A program made the translations under genes and the position numbers. From Yarrowia lipolytica (lineage: Eukaryota > Ascomycota > Dipodascomycetes > Dipodascales): a stretch of 64,000 bases of DNA. The stretch is from assembly GCF_001761485.1 (NCBI RefSeq), contig NC_090771.1, positions 1,612,001 to 1,676,000 on the forward strand. The letters are read 5' to 3'. The notes under the pieces were generated by a model. That model was not told where the DNA came from. It saw only the letters and a list, made by a program, of their open reading frames with translations, and made no database searches. The first letter of the stretch is position 1. Every line of letters starts with the position of its first letter. Shown piece after piece: positions 42,925 through 55,102 of the stretch.

Positions 42925-45900
42925 TGTTTGTGTTTGGACTGCGATCAGTGAAGAAAAGAAGAGGAAAAATTGTGCAAGAAATTTTGCTTTCAAGACTTGG
43001 CTGATGCAGCAGGGTAACTCTGGGACACAGACCTATGTTTGTGGTTAAACTCAATGCACGTGGTACGTGCGTGGAGCGCTTACCCATCCAAGGGTGTGGA
43101 CATGGAACCGACGGTCCGTGGAGTTGTGTAATGTCATTTTGGCGACTCTTGAAGCAAGGCTATAAAAAAATTGTGTGGCTTGAGTCTTATCGAGCTCGGT
43201 CACTACAAGAGTTAATCTTCCTGTCTCAGGCAGACAGGTCAGGCAGGGTTACTTTTGGGTGTGCTGTAACTCACTGTATGGCCGTTAGTGCGCATAGACG
43301 TTGTACATACTGGACCGAATTGTAGCGTGCTCAATAGGGCCAATAAAGCTATTGTAGCTCAATGTTGAGGTCGTGGTCGAATTGAATTATTCGCCACTAT
43401 TGGTCTAATTTATTGTAGGGTGGGTTATACCATACCCCATAGCATGAAATGTCCAGTTATCCAGGCCCAATTTTTCTGTGCATATTTTCGATTCAAAGTT
43501 GGCCCAATTTTTTCCGGTCATACAGTTCAATTTGTCACAAAGCGTACTGTACTTACAGCGATGATCCCGCCATTAACACTGACCGTTCGCAGCATACATT
43601 AGATAGCGGGTACAGCACATACCTGTACGAGTACAGTACGAGTACGAGTATGTACTATTGTACTATGTTACCCGACCATGCTTTGTATGATACCGTACAT
43701 ACTGGATTCGACATACTGCAAGTGCTTACCATCATCACATAACAAGGACATCCGCATCTGCTCAACGGGCTTTTATTATTTTTGGTTATACTGTAAAAGA
43801 GGAGGTTGATCTGGGAGGAAGAACTGAGATCAACATTTTTGCATATTAACCAGATTACGCCATATACGAGATGCATCCTAATTGTCCCTCCAAGCTCCCC
43901 TCTAAGATTCCTCTACGCTCCCACATGTGCTGACGACTGGACCAATGGTCCTGTCGTATGGTTTCTCTGGAAACACAGTCACGAGTAGCCTGGTTTGGGA
44001 CCATGTCATGAGGCTTATTTCCACATGGGGACTGATTTCGAGCTAGTCGTGTGTGAATGGCTCTGTCTCGTTTGTTTTTCGTCATTACCGAGTGTGTCTC
44101 CATCCCGTATGTCTCATCCCTATCAACACTTCTCGATGCTTCAGTTGTCTACTCTTCTATACGATACTATACATACGCTCTACCGTTGGAACTGCTCACT
44201 CCCACCCAACAAAAGTGCCTACAATCCTGCTGTAACTAACGCTTCCTGTCCACCTGATAATGTTACAATATTAAGTTGCATTCAAAGCCAAATCAGAAGG
44301 AGCGGAAACCAAGCCGGGTTACAGTCCCATCGTACAAGACCTGTATCCAGACTCACCACAGAAGGCAGCTGTCACAACTCACACACCCAGCATTTTTCAT
44401 CTCTGACTGCCAACTAACCACACGCTCGGTGCCATCTTTGAGAGCATCCCTACGGCTTTTCTACATCTGAAACCCCAGCCTCTGTTTTTACACCCTCGAA
44501 CAGCCGCATGCTATAACCAACCCAGGCTCCAAACATGGGTTCTTCAGCCCTCCGGAGCGAGACAACAGTGAGTATTTTTGCGTGTACAAGATTGTGGTCT
44601 CAGTTTGGTTGCTCGTGAGGTATTTGCGGCTCTTCTTCAGCCTTATGGAGCCTTTCGCAGGGCTGAAATTAACCCAACTGAGAGCTCCCTTCCTGAAACG
44701 GTGGTACCTGTAGTTGAGATGACTGAAAATAAAAAAAGACGGTGAGCGAATGGCACAGCTTGACTCTTACTGCGCTTTTCACGGCATCAAAAAAATTCAG
44801 GAGTCCTTTTTGCCCCATTTTCCTACCCATAAGACTTAGTGTCATCAGGTCCCGACTGACTGGCTCTTGCACCGTGCACTCTCAATGCACTTTTACTTTC
44901 ACTTCTCTTCTCACTCTTCTACCCCACACACCACACATCAGAATGTCCACCAAAAGATAACTAACCAGCGATAAAAACGGCCACACCGCTCAGTGTGTGC
45001 TGCCCAAAGTGAGTCTACAACCCCCGTGTGTTTTCGTCCCCTCTCCACCATTCTCTGATGTAACTGGAACCTGGCAATTTTACCTACAAAGGTGGCCAAA
45101 TCGGAGCGAGAAAAAGTACCGCAAAAGTGATGGAATTCCTGCTTGCTTTGACATGGCAGAGTCCCCACAATCCGGTGGACTTGGCTTTGTGCCAATTCGC
45201 ACCGCTGGCGTCTCCTTGGGGTACTGTCTGGGGGTCCCGGTATGGGCACCCGGTCAGTGTGGCGCTGAGGGACTCACGTTTCGGTCACGAGCACCTCTTC
45301 GACTCCACAGTGGCCCCGAGACACTCAGTACGACGCACTCCTGAGGTCCTGTGCCCGACTGGCCCATTTCCGACCTCTTGACTTCCACCTGATCAACCCA
45401 CCACACTGGCGCTATTTCCACCCATCCTCAGAACGCTGGCCGAATTGGGAGCGCCGGGTTAGGGCTTTGGGTTTGACGAGGGGACTACGAGTATGAGTAT
45501 GGGATGCCAAACTGCCAGATAATATCTGGGATTTTGGTGTGTGCTGGGAGTTTCGTTAGAGTTTGTTCGTTGGGAGGAAGTAAAAGCCTATTCTGGGTCG
45601 GGAAACCAAACACACCACACCCCCCTTGCAACTCTTTGTGGAGGCTGCTGTCAATCAACATTACACACACACACACACACGAGACACACGGCACACTGTG
45701 CACGACATAACACAACACAACACCGACGACGGCAACGACACCAAGTGGGCACCACACAACAACATCGTTACCGACATCTGAGAAAGACGACTTGCACAGA
45801 CAACGACCCACTGAGCATTGAAATCTCACCCGCGGCGAACTATTTGATTTTATTTGCGCCAACAGCCTTGTTACGAACCAGCTGACTGACGTTCGATTGC

Positions 45901-46414
45901 GACACGTAACCCCCTTCGGTGGCAAATTAACCCCCTCTTTTTGGCTTTACGACCAGCTCTCCTGTGCTTAGACTCGGGCAGGTTCTGACGTAACAAGTCC
46001 CAACAATCATATACCCTAGCCCTAGATTTCCTATTGCGGGGTAAGAGTTGTCCCAGTGGCAACAACGGGCCAATAAGGAGCGGCGACGAAATGTGCAAAT
46101 TTTTCTAGGCGGATTATCACCAGAAATTATCGACGAGACTGCGAGGAGGAGGAGTGGAGCGGACGAAAAAACGACAGCAAGCAAGAGCAGACACTACTGT
46201 AAGACACCGGCCCTGACCAGACCTCTTTTCAGCGCTCTTTTTGCCCCCATTTTCGGCCTACTTTCCCTGCTCTTTTATTTTTAAAACTTCGCAGACACCG
46301 TGACACGCGCATTTTTTTACAGGGGAGGATTAACAGGGCGACACTAAAAAAAGACATCACCAACAACACACACAGCAACCACGCTTAAAGCGTTCCCATA
46401 CGACTCCACCAAGA
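42925..46414. other. Long divergent intergenic region eEF1B-gamma / EPL1
   Basis: A 3.5 kb gap. It contains GTAC-word clusters (43618-43660), splice-like signals on the plus strand (donor GTGAGTATT at 44568, CTAACCAG ending near 44967, donor GTGAGTCTAC at 45008), a CA tract at 45662-45680 and several CA-rich or A-rich stretches before EPL1. Overlapping frames at 45000-45380 are GC-rich but show no recognisable protein. The signals may belong to a spliced EPL1 leader or to a non-coding RNA. Confidence 0.4.
45662..45680 (+). repeat. (CA)n tract
   Basis: Short uninterrupted CA run in the region upstream of EPL1. Confidence 0.75.
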
Positions 46415-48934
46415 ATGGCCAAGGCAGCCAAGGCGGCCGGTTCGTCGGCACGCTTCCGCCAGCGGAAAATCAGCGTCAAGCAGACGCTGGCGGTACTCAA
46501 GCAGTCTGACATCCCAGACCTTGAGGAGGAGCAGCAGCGCGAGCTGCAACAGATTGAGACGGGAGTGGAGAAGGGCGAGGAGGAGGAGCACCATCTGCAG
46601 GCGGCCATCAACTCATCGATAGCCCAGAGCACCGGCGCAAAGGTGGAGAAAATCTACATTCCCACCCCAGATGCGTCGCAGGTGTGGAAGGAGTATGACC
46701 GGTTCTACTCTTCGTCGTTTCATGAGCCCGCCAGTTACATCCGGACGAGTGTGACGGTCGAAGAGACCTCCGGATGTCTCTACAACATGGATGATGAAGA
46801 TGCAGAGTTTCTCAAGACGTGCAAGCCGCCAATATCGGAAGACGACTTCGAGGAGGTGATGCACAGATTCGAGGTGACCATCAGCGAAAAACAACCGTTT
46901 GTGTCCATCGACGTGTCGAACCTTCTGTCGTTTGAGGAGATGGCCCAGCACATTGAAGATGGTATTCGGCAGGTTCAGGAGGACCCAACGTCGCCGGAAT
47001 ACATTTTGGCGCAGTTGCAGTCTTCTCTAGGCATCACTGTGAATGGTACTAAGGGTAAGAATGAGGGTAAGGCGTTTCTGGCAACGTTCAAGAAGATCGG
47101 CGCTGTCATCTATCCACACTGGCGAGCACGCAAGGTGGAACGCAAAGGCCAGTCCATTGTGCCCCACCTAAAATTTGAGGATCATGAGAAGGACGACAGT
47201 GACCCATATGTGTGTTTCCGACGCCGAGAGTTGCGGCAGGTGCGAAAGACTCGTCGTACGGACGTGTTGAGCATCGAGCGACTACGGCGCATGCAGGCAG
47301 AGATGGAAACCGCCAAGCAGCTGGTGGAGATGGTTGCCACGCGAGAATTTACTCGCAAGGCTGCTCTCAAGGCTGAATGGGATGTGTTCGAGGACAGATG
47401 CGCCATCAAGACTCTCAAGCGAGAGTTGGGCATCAAAGGTGAGGATGAGGATCTGGTGGCTCAAAAGAAGCGAAAGGTGGAGCCCAAGAAGGAGGAAAAA
47501 GCGGAGAAGGCATCTACTCCTGTTCGAGGAGGCAAGGCCGCTGGCTCTGCTGCTTCTGCCCAGGCCGCTGCTGCACAGGCTGCTGCTGCAGGCTCGGGTT
47601 CGCCTTCCGTGTCTTCCACACATGTGCCACCAAATGTGTCCATTCCACCGTCCAAGATCCCCAACATGGACCTCATCACTATTGCCCAAGTTGTGCGAGA
47701 CAAGGACGAGGCGATTGCAAAGGCGGTGCGCGAGAAGCTACGACTTCGAGCAGATGCAGACCGCGACTGGCACAATCTCACAAACTCGGGCTACATTCCT
47801 TACTGCGAGTACTTGAACGCTGAGGTATCTTCTTCTGGTGAGCCTCCTGTGCCTCAGTACTCGTCTATCAATGAGATGGCTTACTTTGAGAAGCACAACG
47901 CCAGCCACCGGTACACCACCAAGAGCGACTTCAACAAGGATCTCGCCAGTATGGTTGGCAACAAGCCCTTTGCAGATGCTCAGGTGTATGGTGCTATTGT
48001 GGGAGATGATGGGGAGTTGCGATTATCAGATGCAACATCTACTTCGTCACCTGTGGACCGTGTTATTCCCCGGTCTTCTTTTATGTCCATGCGAAAGCGT
48101 GTTGGTCGAGGAGGACGGATGTGGATGGACCGGCGAGGCCTGCAGCGCAACACTGTGCTCAAGCCCAGCAGTCTGGCCAAAAACTCCCTGGACGACACTG
48201 CCGAGAGTGAGGCAGACGAGGTTGCCATGGAGCGACTGGCAGACCGGCAAAAGTACGATCGAGAGACAGAGCCGACGCGGCAAATGTCCAGCTACGACAA
48301 GGACCCGTCTCAGCTGAATGGCATTTCGTCGGACACACAGTCAATTCGGTTTGGCTCCATGCTGCTGTCCAAGGCCTACGAGAACTACCGCGAGGTGTTC
48401 CAGCAGCGCCAGCAGCAGTTGATGATGCTACAGCAGCAGATTCTTCAGCAGCAGCAACAGCAACAGATGCGAAACCGGCAACAATCTCACCCCCCGGGCG
48501 ACCCAGGGGCCGGTCTAGGAGGTGGTCAAGGAGCCGGAGGAGGAGCTGGCGGCAGTCGCAACAACAGTCCTGCTCCCGGTACTAATGGCCCTCAGTCCAA
48601 GATGCACAATGCCGCTCCCATGGGCTACAACAAGCAAGGTATGACGCCCAGCCAACATCAACAATATCAACAGATGCAGCAACAACAACAGCAGCAGCAA
48701 CAGCAGCAACAACAGCGTAAAATGGGAGTCGCTCCTATGAATGCAGCTTCCGCGGCTGCAGCGATGGCCGCTCAACCTCGGCGATCTAGTGGCAGTCCTG
48801 ATGGTCAACGATTCAACGGACTGCCCAACGGAGGGGCCATGGCCAATGGGGTTCTTCCGAATGGCATGAGTCAGCGGATGATGCCTGGAGGAGACATGAA
48901 GCAGAAATCTGAGTTGGCAAAGGTGGATGCGTAA
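46415..48934 (+). CDS. EPL1: Epl1, enhancer-of-polycomb-like subunit of NuA4
   Basis: Epl1 holds the Esa1-Yng2 acetyltransferase module (piccolo NuA4) together and presents the nucleosome (family knowledge). The 839-residue protein begins with a basic, Ala-rich N-terminus (ARFRQRKISVKQTLAVLKQ) and the EPcA domain, through IYIPTPDASQVWKEYD, YNMDDEDAEFL and ISEDDFEEVMHRFE to PYVCFRRRELRQVRKTRRTD (residues up to about 290). A conserved C-terminal block follows (RFGSMLLSKAYENYREVFQQR). Two glutamine tracts are present at about residues 663-690 and 748-769, with mixed CAG and CAA codons, and an Ala-rich tract at about 375-395. No intron is seen in the coding part. The start is the first ATG after a long A-rich leader. 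Confidence 0.93.
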   Translation: MAKAAKAAGSSARFRQRKISVKQTLAVLKQSDIPDLEEEQQRELQQIETGVEKGEEEEHHLQAAINSSIAQSTGAKVEKIYIPTPDASQVWKEYDRFYSSSFHEPASYIRTSVTVEETSGCLYNMDDEDAEFLKTCKPPISEDDFEEVMHRFEVTISEKQPFVSIDVSNLLSFEEMAQHIEDGIRQVQEDPTSPEYILAQLQSSLGITVNGTKGKNEGKAFLATFKKIGAVIYPHWRARKVERKGQSIVPHLKFEDHEKDDSDPYVCFRRRELRQVRKTRRTDVLSIERLRRMQAEMETAKQLVEMVATREFTRKAALKAEWDVFEDRCAIKTLKRELGIKGEDEDLVAQKKRKVEPKKEEKAEKASTPVRGGKAAGSAASAQAAAAQAAAAGSGSPSVSSTHVPPNVSIPPSKIPNMDLITIAQVVRDKDEAIAKAVREKLRLRADADRDWHNLTNSGYIPYCEYLNAEVSSSGEPPVPQYSSINEMAYFEKHNASHRYTTKSDFNKDLASMVGNKPFADAQVYGAIVGDDGELRLSDATSTSSPVDRVIPRSSFMSMRKRVGRGGRMWMDRRGLQRNTVLKPSSLAKNSLDDTAESEADEVAMERLADRQKYDRETEPTRQMSSYDKDPSQLNGISSDTQSIRFGSMLLSKAYENYREVFQQRQQQLMMLQQQILQQQQQQQMRNRQQSHPPGDPGAGLGGGQGAGGGAGGSRNNSPAPGTNGPQSKMHNAAPMGYNKQGMTPSQHQQYQQMQQQQQQQQQQQQQRKMGVAPMNAASAAAAMAAQPRRSSGSPDGQRFNGLPNGGAMANGVLPNGMSQRMMPGGDMKQKSELAKVDA

Positions 48935-51900
48935 AGAGAAGACTGTATATAGTAATGATGATTTATGAGCACCCATGGTGTATTCTTATTTGATATTGTA
49001 GTGGATTTACTGGTGAGGCGAGCATGTGCTGTATCACTGTATGCACATGTCCTGGAGATTTGGTTTCATTGTACTTGTATTTCGACCGGGGAGCATTGTG
49101 TTTGAAGTTAGGGGGGGGTTTTATTGTATTGTGGCAGCTGCTGATAACGACGACATTTGTAATCTGTCAACTTTGTTATCAATCTGCACTGTGACTGCAA
49201 TATGACAGACGTGCAGGGCAAGCTTTGTGTTGATGTCACTCACTCTGGTTTGAATTTGATTGAAGAGATATCGAAAAACGCATATCTGAGCCGACTTGAT
49301 TTGGCGATTCGTTTTATGTATTGAACTATAGAGACCGCTAATTATGAGCCAAGATGCTTGTTTCAGATTCCACCCTGCCTTGATTTGGGGCTATTTTGGC
49401 AAGGGTAGAGTGGTCGTACAAGTACTTGTACTCGTAGTCTAATGTAAGGTGTTCTACCTGTAGCTAAGTACTTATACTAGCTATTGCGTAATGGCTCGAT
49501 GTGATTAGATCTCGCTAATACAACTACATTCGTACATCATCACTGTATGTATCGTGCCGGACTGTTTTAGACCGCTCCATTGACTTCACCTTGTTCACAA
49601 AATAGCGCTGTTTGACGCACGCTACGGGACGATACTAAGCTATTGTATGTCTACATACCCGAGTTTGGTGCCAGTAGGCCCCTCTGCTTGTCTTTGTCGC
49701 CGTTAGTGCATCTGCTCATCAGCTCAACAGTCTACCGTGTCTATCATGTATCAGTCATGGTATTGTGCAACGTCTTTCTCAAATGAGCTTTCGAGAGCAG
49801 CGAGTAGGGGAAACAAGCTCAAGAAAGGTTCACTACAGATTTGCTCACAGAGCGTCTTCTTTCTTCGACAGGTGCTTGTGCTCTCCAGCGGAGATTTACT
49901 TAGTCTGGCCTTACTTTCTGTAGCTTTTGCATGTAGAAATAAATCACATGTTTTTTTCTGTCGTTCCGTCAAGGTCAATGTGTCTGACAGCTGTCGTATC
50001 ACAGGGTTTAGTATGAAATTTCCGAAAGAGGGAAATACGAGACTGACGATATATGCCACCGCCTACGCTGTCTACAGTATGTGTACACCGTTTCAGCGAG
50101 CCCGACCGTGCCCGGCAGGTGAGCCCGGTCAAAAGCAACGATCTATGCTGCAAAAAGAAATCATGTCTCAGGCCTACTTATGTGGGTATGAGCATGAGCA
50201 TGAGAGCCGGTATTCGAGTAGGTACAAGTACGTATTCGTACAAGTAGCTACGGTACATCGGCAGATCGGAGTGCGAGGAAAGTAACTCGTAATTAAAACT
50301 CTCATTGAAGGAGGGAAGGGGGCTTGGTGTCAGCTATCTACAGATGATCACTTGGTTTCTAATGACAGTTGATGCCATCGCACTTCTACGGTACAGTTGT
50401 AAGAACAAGTACCCGGCACCTACGGAAATATTCATCAGCTGTCTTATTTGTGCTTCAAACAATGGCTGCTTTTGGTTGTCCAGTTGGTTGCTACATTGCC
50501 CAGGTACCAGTGCGCGTCTCGCAATAGAAAGGACGGGTAGTCTTTTCCTCCGACTGGCAACCTGACGATCTGTCTTGGCCGCTGGGTCTGGAATGTGTCT
50601 TGCGTGCCTTCTTTTTCTTCTTTTTCTTCCGTTACCTTGACTCTAATTGCTGGTTAAGTAGAGTAAAGCCAAACGTCTCTTGGCCCTGCTGCACGAGTGG
50701 TGCACCAGTGCTAGTCCTTCTTTCCATGGAATGTAGTTACCCTTGTAAATCACTTGAAGAGATCAGACGCACAGGGATCATCCGACAGGTAGCCGGGGAA
50801 CGCTTCGTCAGATGAGATACTTGTAGGTCTCACCACAGGGGTAAGCACATCACTTTGGTGGTCAAGAGACAACGTTATTGGGCTGGCCGGCAGTCAGGGG
50901 TACATGAAACAAGTGACACCCAGACGGCATGTGCAGAATGTGCGTGGAGTGGTATATACGAGTGGTGAAGGGACCCCCCACGGTTTGACATGACTTGGGG
51001 TGGGCAAGCCACAGACAGGTGCTGCTGATCTGGGACTCCGTAGTTGGAGTTGGAAAGCTCAGCTGCGTGTCGCAGTAAAACACGGCTAATGGCGGCGCAC
51101 GGTTGCTCGGAGAATCTTGCTCAATAAAGGAACAGTGTCTGACGATCCTTTTAGATGATCTTCAGCCTACGCATACAGGCACACCACAGAGCTAAGAGCT
51201 TGCCCCCCGTCCGTGGACATGTGAAACAGGGGGTTTGGTTGGCCCACAGCATACATTAACTCCCAGTAGACTAAATGGATAAAGCTACAAGTAGGTATCG
51301 TAGCAGGCCAAGGCTTGCATAATGAAAGAAGAGTTTGCTTTTTCCACTGCAGGTATCCGAGCCCACTAGGGGCGATACTACAGTAGTGGGCAGTGGGTGA
51401 CTTTGAGTCTAAGAACCGACTCCTTTGCCCATTGTGGAGCCGTTTGAAGAGCCACAAGTCTCTGTCAGTGTCTGTCCATGTAACACTTGGCTGACATGAT
51501 TCACAGTGACTTTCTACGAAGCCCAACTTCACTTGTGGAAAACGCAAAAGCAGTATGATACATTATGTATTTGCAACTATTTGTACAGTGCGTATCGGAG
51601 TTGGACAAAAGCGAATGGATGGAAGTGAAAATAATGCCCACAACAACAACTGAGAGTGTCTCATTTAAGACTCCACTTGTTTAGACGCACCACCTGCGCT
51701 AAGTATATGCCCGTCACCTGCCTATTTTCCCAAGCACCAGACTTGTCTCACACTACTACAAGTACTGTCTCAAATACCACACACTACGGTAGTCGGAGCA
51801 ACAGGAACCCCAAATCGCGGAACTGTCACGGTGCTGGTAACGTGAAAATTATGTCATGTTGATCGTAGCGAATTGAGACCACACATTGTATGTAGTGAGC

Positions 51901-52574
51901 CACGCCTGTAGTCATCTTCGCGTCCCCATTGTCACTATTTGCAGCCCAATATTTGTTTTTCTTGGTCGCAAATACTTCCCTTATTCCCACTAAATCCTTA
52001 GCCGTAGACTGGCTCAGTATCGTCTATGTAAGTCGCCGGTCTAGACAAAGACGCGCACGCAAAAGCTCTTGTTTATGTCTCGCCGTTTGCCTTTTCGTTT
52101 GACTGGTTGCGCAAGGTGTAATTTGAGACAGAATGGTATACGAGCACGAGAGACTGGCCCTTTGAGACTCACTCTCTGAGATACCGGTATTTGTGGCCAC
52201 GGCGGAGTGTCCAGAAACAGTTTTATACGCTCGGGCAAAGGTCTCATATACGTGTACAGGGTGGAGTGCCTGCGACAAAAGACAAAAAGGAAATATAATA
52301 AAGACCTGCAGACAATGACGAGCGCCTACAGCTGGTTTCAGGATATATATTGGAGTCAGAGGGCGGTAAAAGGATGGTTTCGGCCGGTAACGAAGATAGA
52401 CACGCCTAATCTTCGTTTAGCCACTCATTGTGCCCAAAATTTCGCCTTTTACCACGCTCTCACTCGCTCTTCAACTTCCCCAACTGCCACAACCCCCCAT
52501 TCCAACCCGCCATTCCGCACTTGCATCCCACACTTTTTGTTAATCTTAGATTTTAGCCTTCCCTTGTTGGGACC
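48935..52574. other. Long intergenic region, no gene seen
   Basis: A 3.6 kb gap between tandem plus-strand genes. It has a GTAC cluster at 49418-49440 and a TATATATTGG element at about 52343-52352, followed by a pyrimidine-rich stretch (52450-52565) that looks like the promoter and leader of the next gene. A frame at 49746-50285 has no recognised content. Confidence 0.45.
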
Positions 52575-52586
52575 ATGCGTATATGA
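52575..52586 (+). promoter_or_regulatory. Three-codon upstream ORF overlapping the next start
   Basis: ATG at 52575 in the context GACCATGCG encodes Met-Arg-Ile and stops at TGA (52584-52586), which overlaps the ATG at 52583 as ATGA. This geometry suits termination and reinitiation if both are in the mRNA. Confidence 0.35.
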
Positions 52587-54112
52587 GGCCAGTGACTACT
52601 TTTTCCCACACCAAAAACCAAAAGTCCAAACTCAGTCAAACACTGATCTGGTCCGACACTGTCCACCAAGTCGCTTCCAACGACGAGCAGAGTGTAGGAG
52701 ATTGTGACACAGACACACAAGCAGTTACCGATACAAAAGCACTGACACACACGCCCACATCTACAGTTACAACCGCCAATACCACAACATCCCCTCCCCC
52801 ACTACATCCATCTCCACACAAGACAGCAGTCCGCAACATGTCCAACATTTCGCGTGTCCTCAACGACGAGCCAGCCGACGATGCGAAGGTCGAAACCCAG
52901 ACGCCCAAACTCGCCCCAATTACCTCGCCAAAACACAAACTGGCCTCCCCCTACTCAAATCCATCCCTCAGTAAGAGCGACTCTAGTCTAGACAAGACGC
53001 AGAAAGAACACGACGCAGGAGGAGTCACCACGACAGCTACCGCGACAGCAAAAACAGCAGCAACAACAACAACAATAACAACAACAGGTACACAGAATCA
53101 GAACCACAATCCGACACTGCCTGCCACAAACGACAGCTCAACGCTTAAACGAACCCTTTCTTCCTCGTCGTTGTCTCCAGCTCTCTCCTCGCCTTCCAAC
53201 CTCAGATTCAAGCGAAAGAAGGTGCCCTCTGACATCCGCATCTACCCACTTTCCAAGACAGGCCCTCCGCCCGTCAACTCCGCGCCCCCAACCATCAGAG
53301 GATTTTCGGCTGCAGAGACACAGCCGCCTCTCCGAACCCCAGTGCATGCCCCCAACTCGGCTAACTCGTCTTCCGGCGGATCGTCTGAAAATACGCCCCA
53401 CACGGCCCACTCCAACAGCGGAAACAACGCCGTCAATGACTCGGGACTGCCCTCGGCCGTGGGAACAGGCGCAGGAGCTAACAAAATGTACTACGTGCAC
53501 CCCAACGGAGTACAGAACCCCAATGCCATCAGGTACTACAATCTGCAGCTCCAGGCCAACATGGGCATCCCGCCTCCCCCCGGCTCTCAACCACCGGGAT
53601 CTGCATCGGGCCTTCCTCCTTACCCTGGTGATGCTCGTAATCAGATCCCCATGGTGTCGCCCCTCAACTCTGCGCATCCCGGTGGCTCCCTGCATCCCGG
53701 GTCGCATGGACCCCATACAGGTGTGCCTCCAGGATCGGCCACGGGCCTCATGACGCCACAGCCCCACCCGCACTCGCAAAAGCCATCGCCATACTCCAAG
53801 GTGCAAGTGGAAGACATTTACGAGGGTCCAAATGGTCCTGGGGTGGGTATCAAGACATATCACTTCCCCCATTATGTGGAGCTACAAGCCTCTTCGCCAT
53901 ATGCATCTTCGTTTAAGAAGGCGGGTGCTCTTCCTGGGGGAACCACAACCGGCGCGCAGCCCCAGACTACACCTTTGGGCCACCGGGGCGTCAATGGACG
54001 TTCGTCTGCCCCCCGTGCAGAGTCAGAAATGGACGGTTCTGAGTCCAACGGCGATAAGAAGGAACGTTTCCTCAAGTTGTGTGGAGAAATGTGGGATCTT
54101 CTAAAGAATTGA
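52583..54112 (+). CDS. Uncharacterised low-complexity protein
   Basis: I do not recognise this 509-residue protein. It is rich in Ser, Thr, Pro, Asn and Gly and is probably mostly disordered. Blocks that look more constrained are FKRKKVPSDIRIYPLSK (basic, possible nuclear signal), KMYYVHPNGVQNPNAIRYYN, YSKVQVEDIYEGPNGPGVGI followed by KTYHFPHYVELQ, and a short C-terminal helix KERFLKLCGEMWDLLKN. A Thr-rich run around 53025-53090 comes from ACA and ACG codons. The start is uncertain: the first in-frame ATG is at 52583, but the second at 52838 (MSNISRVLNDEPADD) begins more protein-like sequence, and the first 85 residues could be leader. The frame is maintained for 1.5 kb, supporting a real gene. 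Confidence 0.7.
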   Translation: MRPVTTFSHTKNQKSKLSQTLIWSDTVHQVASNDEQSVGDCDTDTQAVTDTKALTHTPTSTVTTANTTTSPPPLHPSPHKTAVRNMSNISRVLNDEPADDAKVETQTPKLAPITSPKHKLASPYSNPSLSKSDSSLDKTQKEHDAGGVTTTATATAKTAATTTTITTTGTQNQNHNPTLPATNDSSTLKRTLSSSSLSPALSSPSNLRFKRKKVPSDIRIYPLSKTGPPPVNSAPPTIRGFSAAETQPPLRTPVHAPNSANSSSGGSSENTPHTAHSNSGNNAVNDSGLPSAVGTGAGANKMYYVHPNGVQNPNAIRYYNLQLQANMGIPPPPGSQPPGSASGLPPYPGDARNQIPMVSPLNSAHPGGSLHPGSHGPHTGVPPGSATGLMTPQPHPHSQKPSPYSKVQVEDIYEGPNGPGVGIKTYHFPHYVELQASSPYASSFKKAGALPGGTTTGAQPQTTPLGHRGVNGRSSAPRAESEMDGSESNGDKKERFLKLCGEMWDLLKN

Positions 54113-55102
54113 TCTGATGGGTCCATCCAAACCCCATCTGACTCACCCAAAACATCAGCAGTCATTACTGCGTGTATATTTATTGTATGTACAAGTAACA
54201 GATAATTTCGCATATCGAATTCTTTCTTTCCTGCTTTAAAATCATTTAGTCGCTCACTCCATTGCCCAGGTATCCCCCGTGTTTGGTTGCACTGTGACTC
54301 TGGCGATTGAGTTGGGGGATAGGTGCATGAGATGTTACATTGGAGAGCAATTGTAGCCGGTGGGTGTGCAGGTGAGCAGACAGAGAAATATAAGCACAAA
54401 CAAGCGAAGAGAACAAAGCCATCGTCGGTGTGTCGAATGGGGGAACTGGCGAAATTTTATATCGGACTTCTTTTGTGCCAGCTCCCATGTCCATCTATTT
54501 TTTGACCCACCTGGCACACCCCTGAAATATGCAGGCTAAAAGAGACAGAAGGAAATTCCGACAGAGGGTCTAATAGTGTGTTAGGCCGAATATGGACGTA
54601 TGGGGGGGCTAGTGGACAGTTAAACTGTCTTTTCCGGTCGCAGACCGCATTATTGTCATGAGCTACGGGTATTTAATTGGAGCTGAGGCCGCTGTAATAC
54701 CAGAAACGGTAATTTTTACATGCACGTTAATACAGATAGGGATGCATGAGGCTGTCGTTTAGGGAAATAGATGAGGCAAAGGTTAGATAGCCAAGAATGA
54801 AAAGAAAAGAAAGAAAAAAATTACTAGAGACCTTACAATACAATATCAATATACTTGCAGTGCGTACTTGTACATGGGTGGACCACCGACCCGCCTGACC
54901 AGATAATATCCGTGTCTGCAATGCAGGTGCCCCGTTTCTATTGACGGGTCCCAACTCGATTATCTATGTTCTCTGTTTGTGTGGGGAAGTGGTGAAATCA
55001 TGTGGTGATATTGTCGGTAACATAATGAATTTGATGTAAGTTCCCCAGCTCTTTTTGATTCAATTGGTCGAGTCAATTTCATTGTCTCGTCGCCTGGGTC
55101 TC
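54113..55102. other. Convergent intergenic region
   Basis: One kilobase between two 3' ends. AT-rich near 54780-54850. No gene, tRNA or repeat is seen. Confidence 0.5.

Noticed and set aside
44997-45381. Two overlapping GC-rich frames upstream of EPL1
   Set aside because: Neither has a recognisable product, and they overlap out of phase; composition alone is not enough.
49746-50285. About 180-codon plus-strand frame in the gap after EPL1
   Set aside because: Cys- and Ser-rich, passes through intergenic GTAC words, and lacks a promoter-like context.
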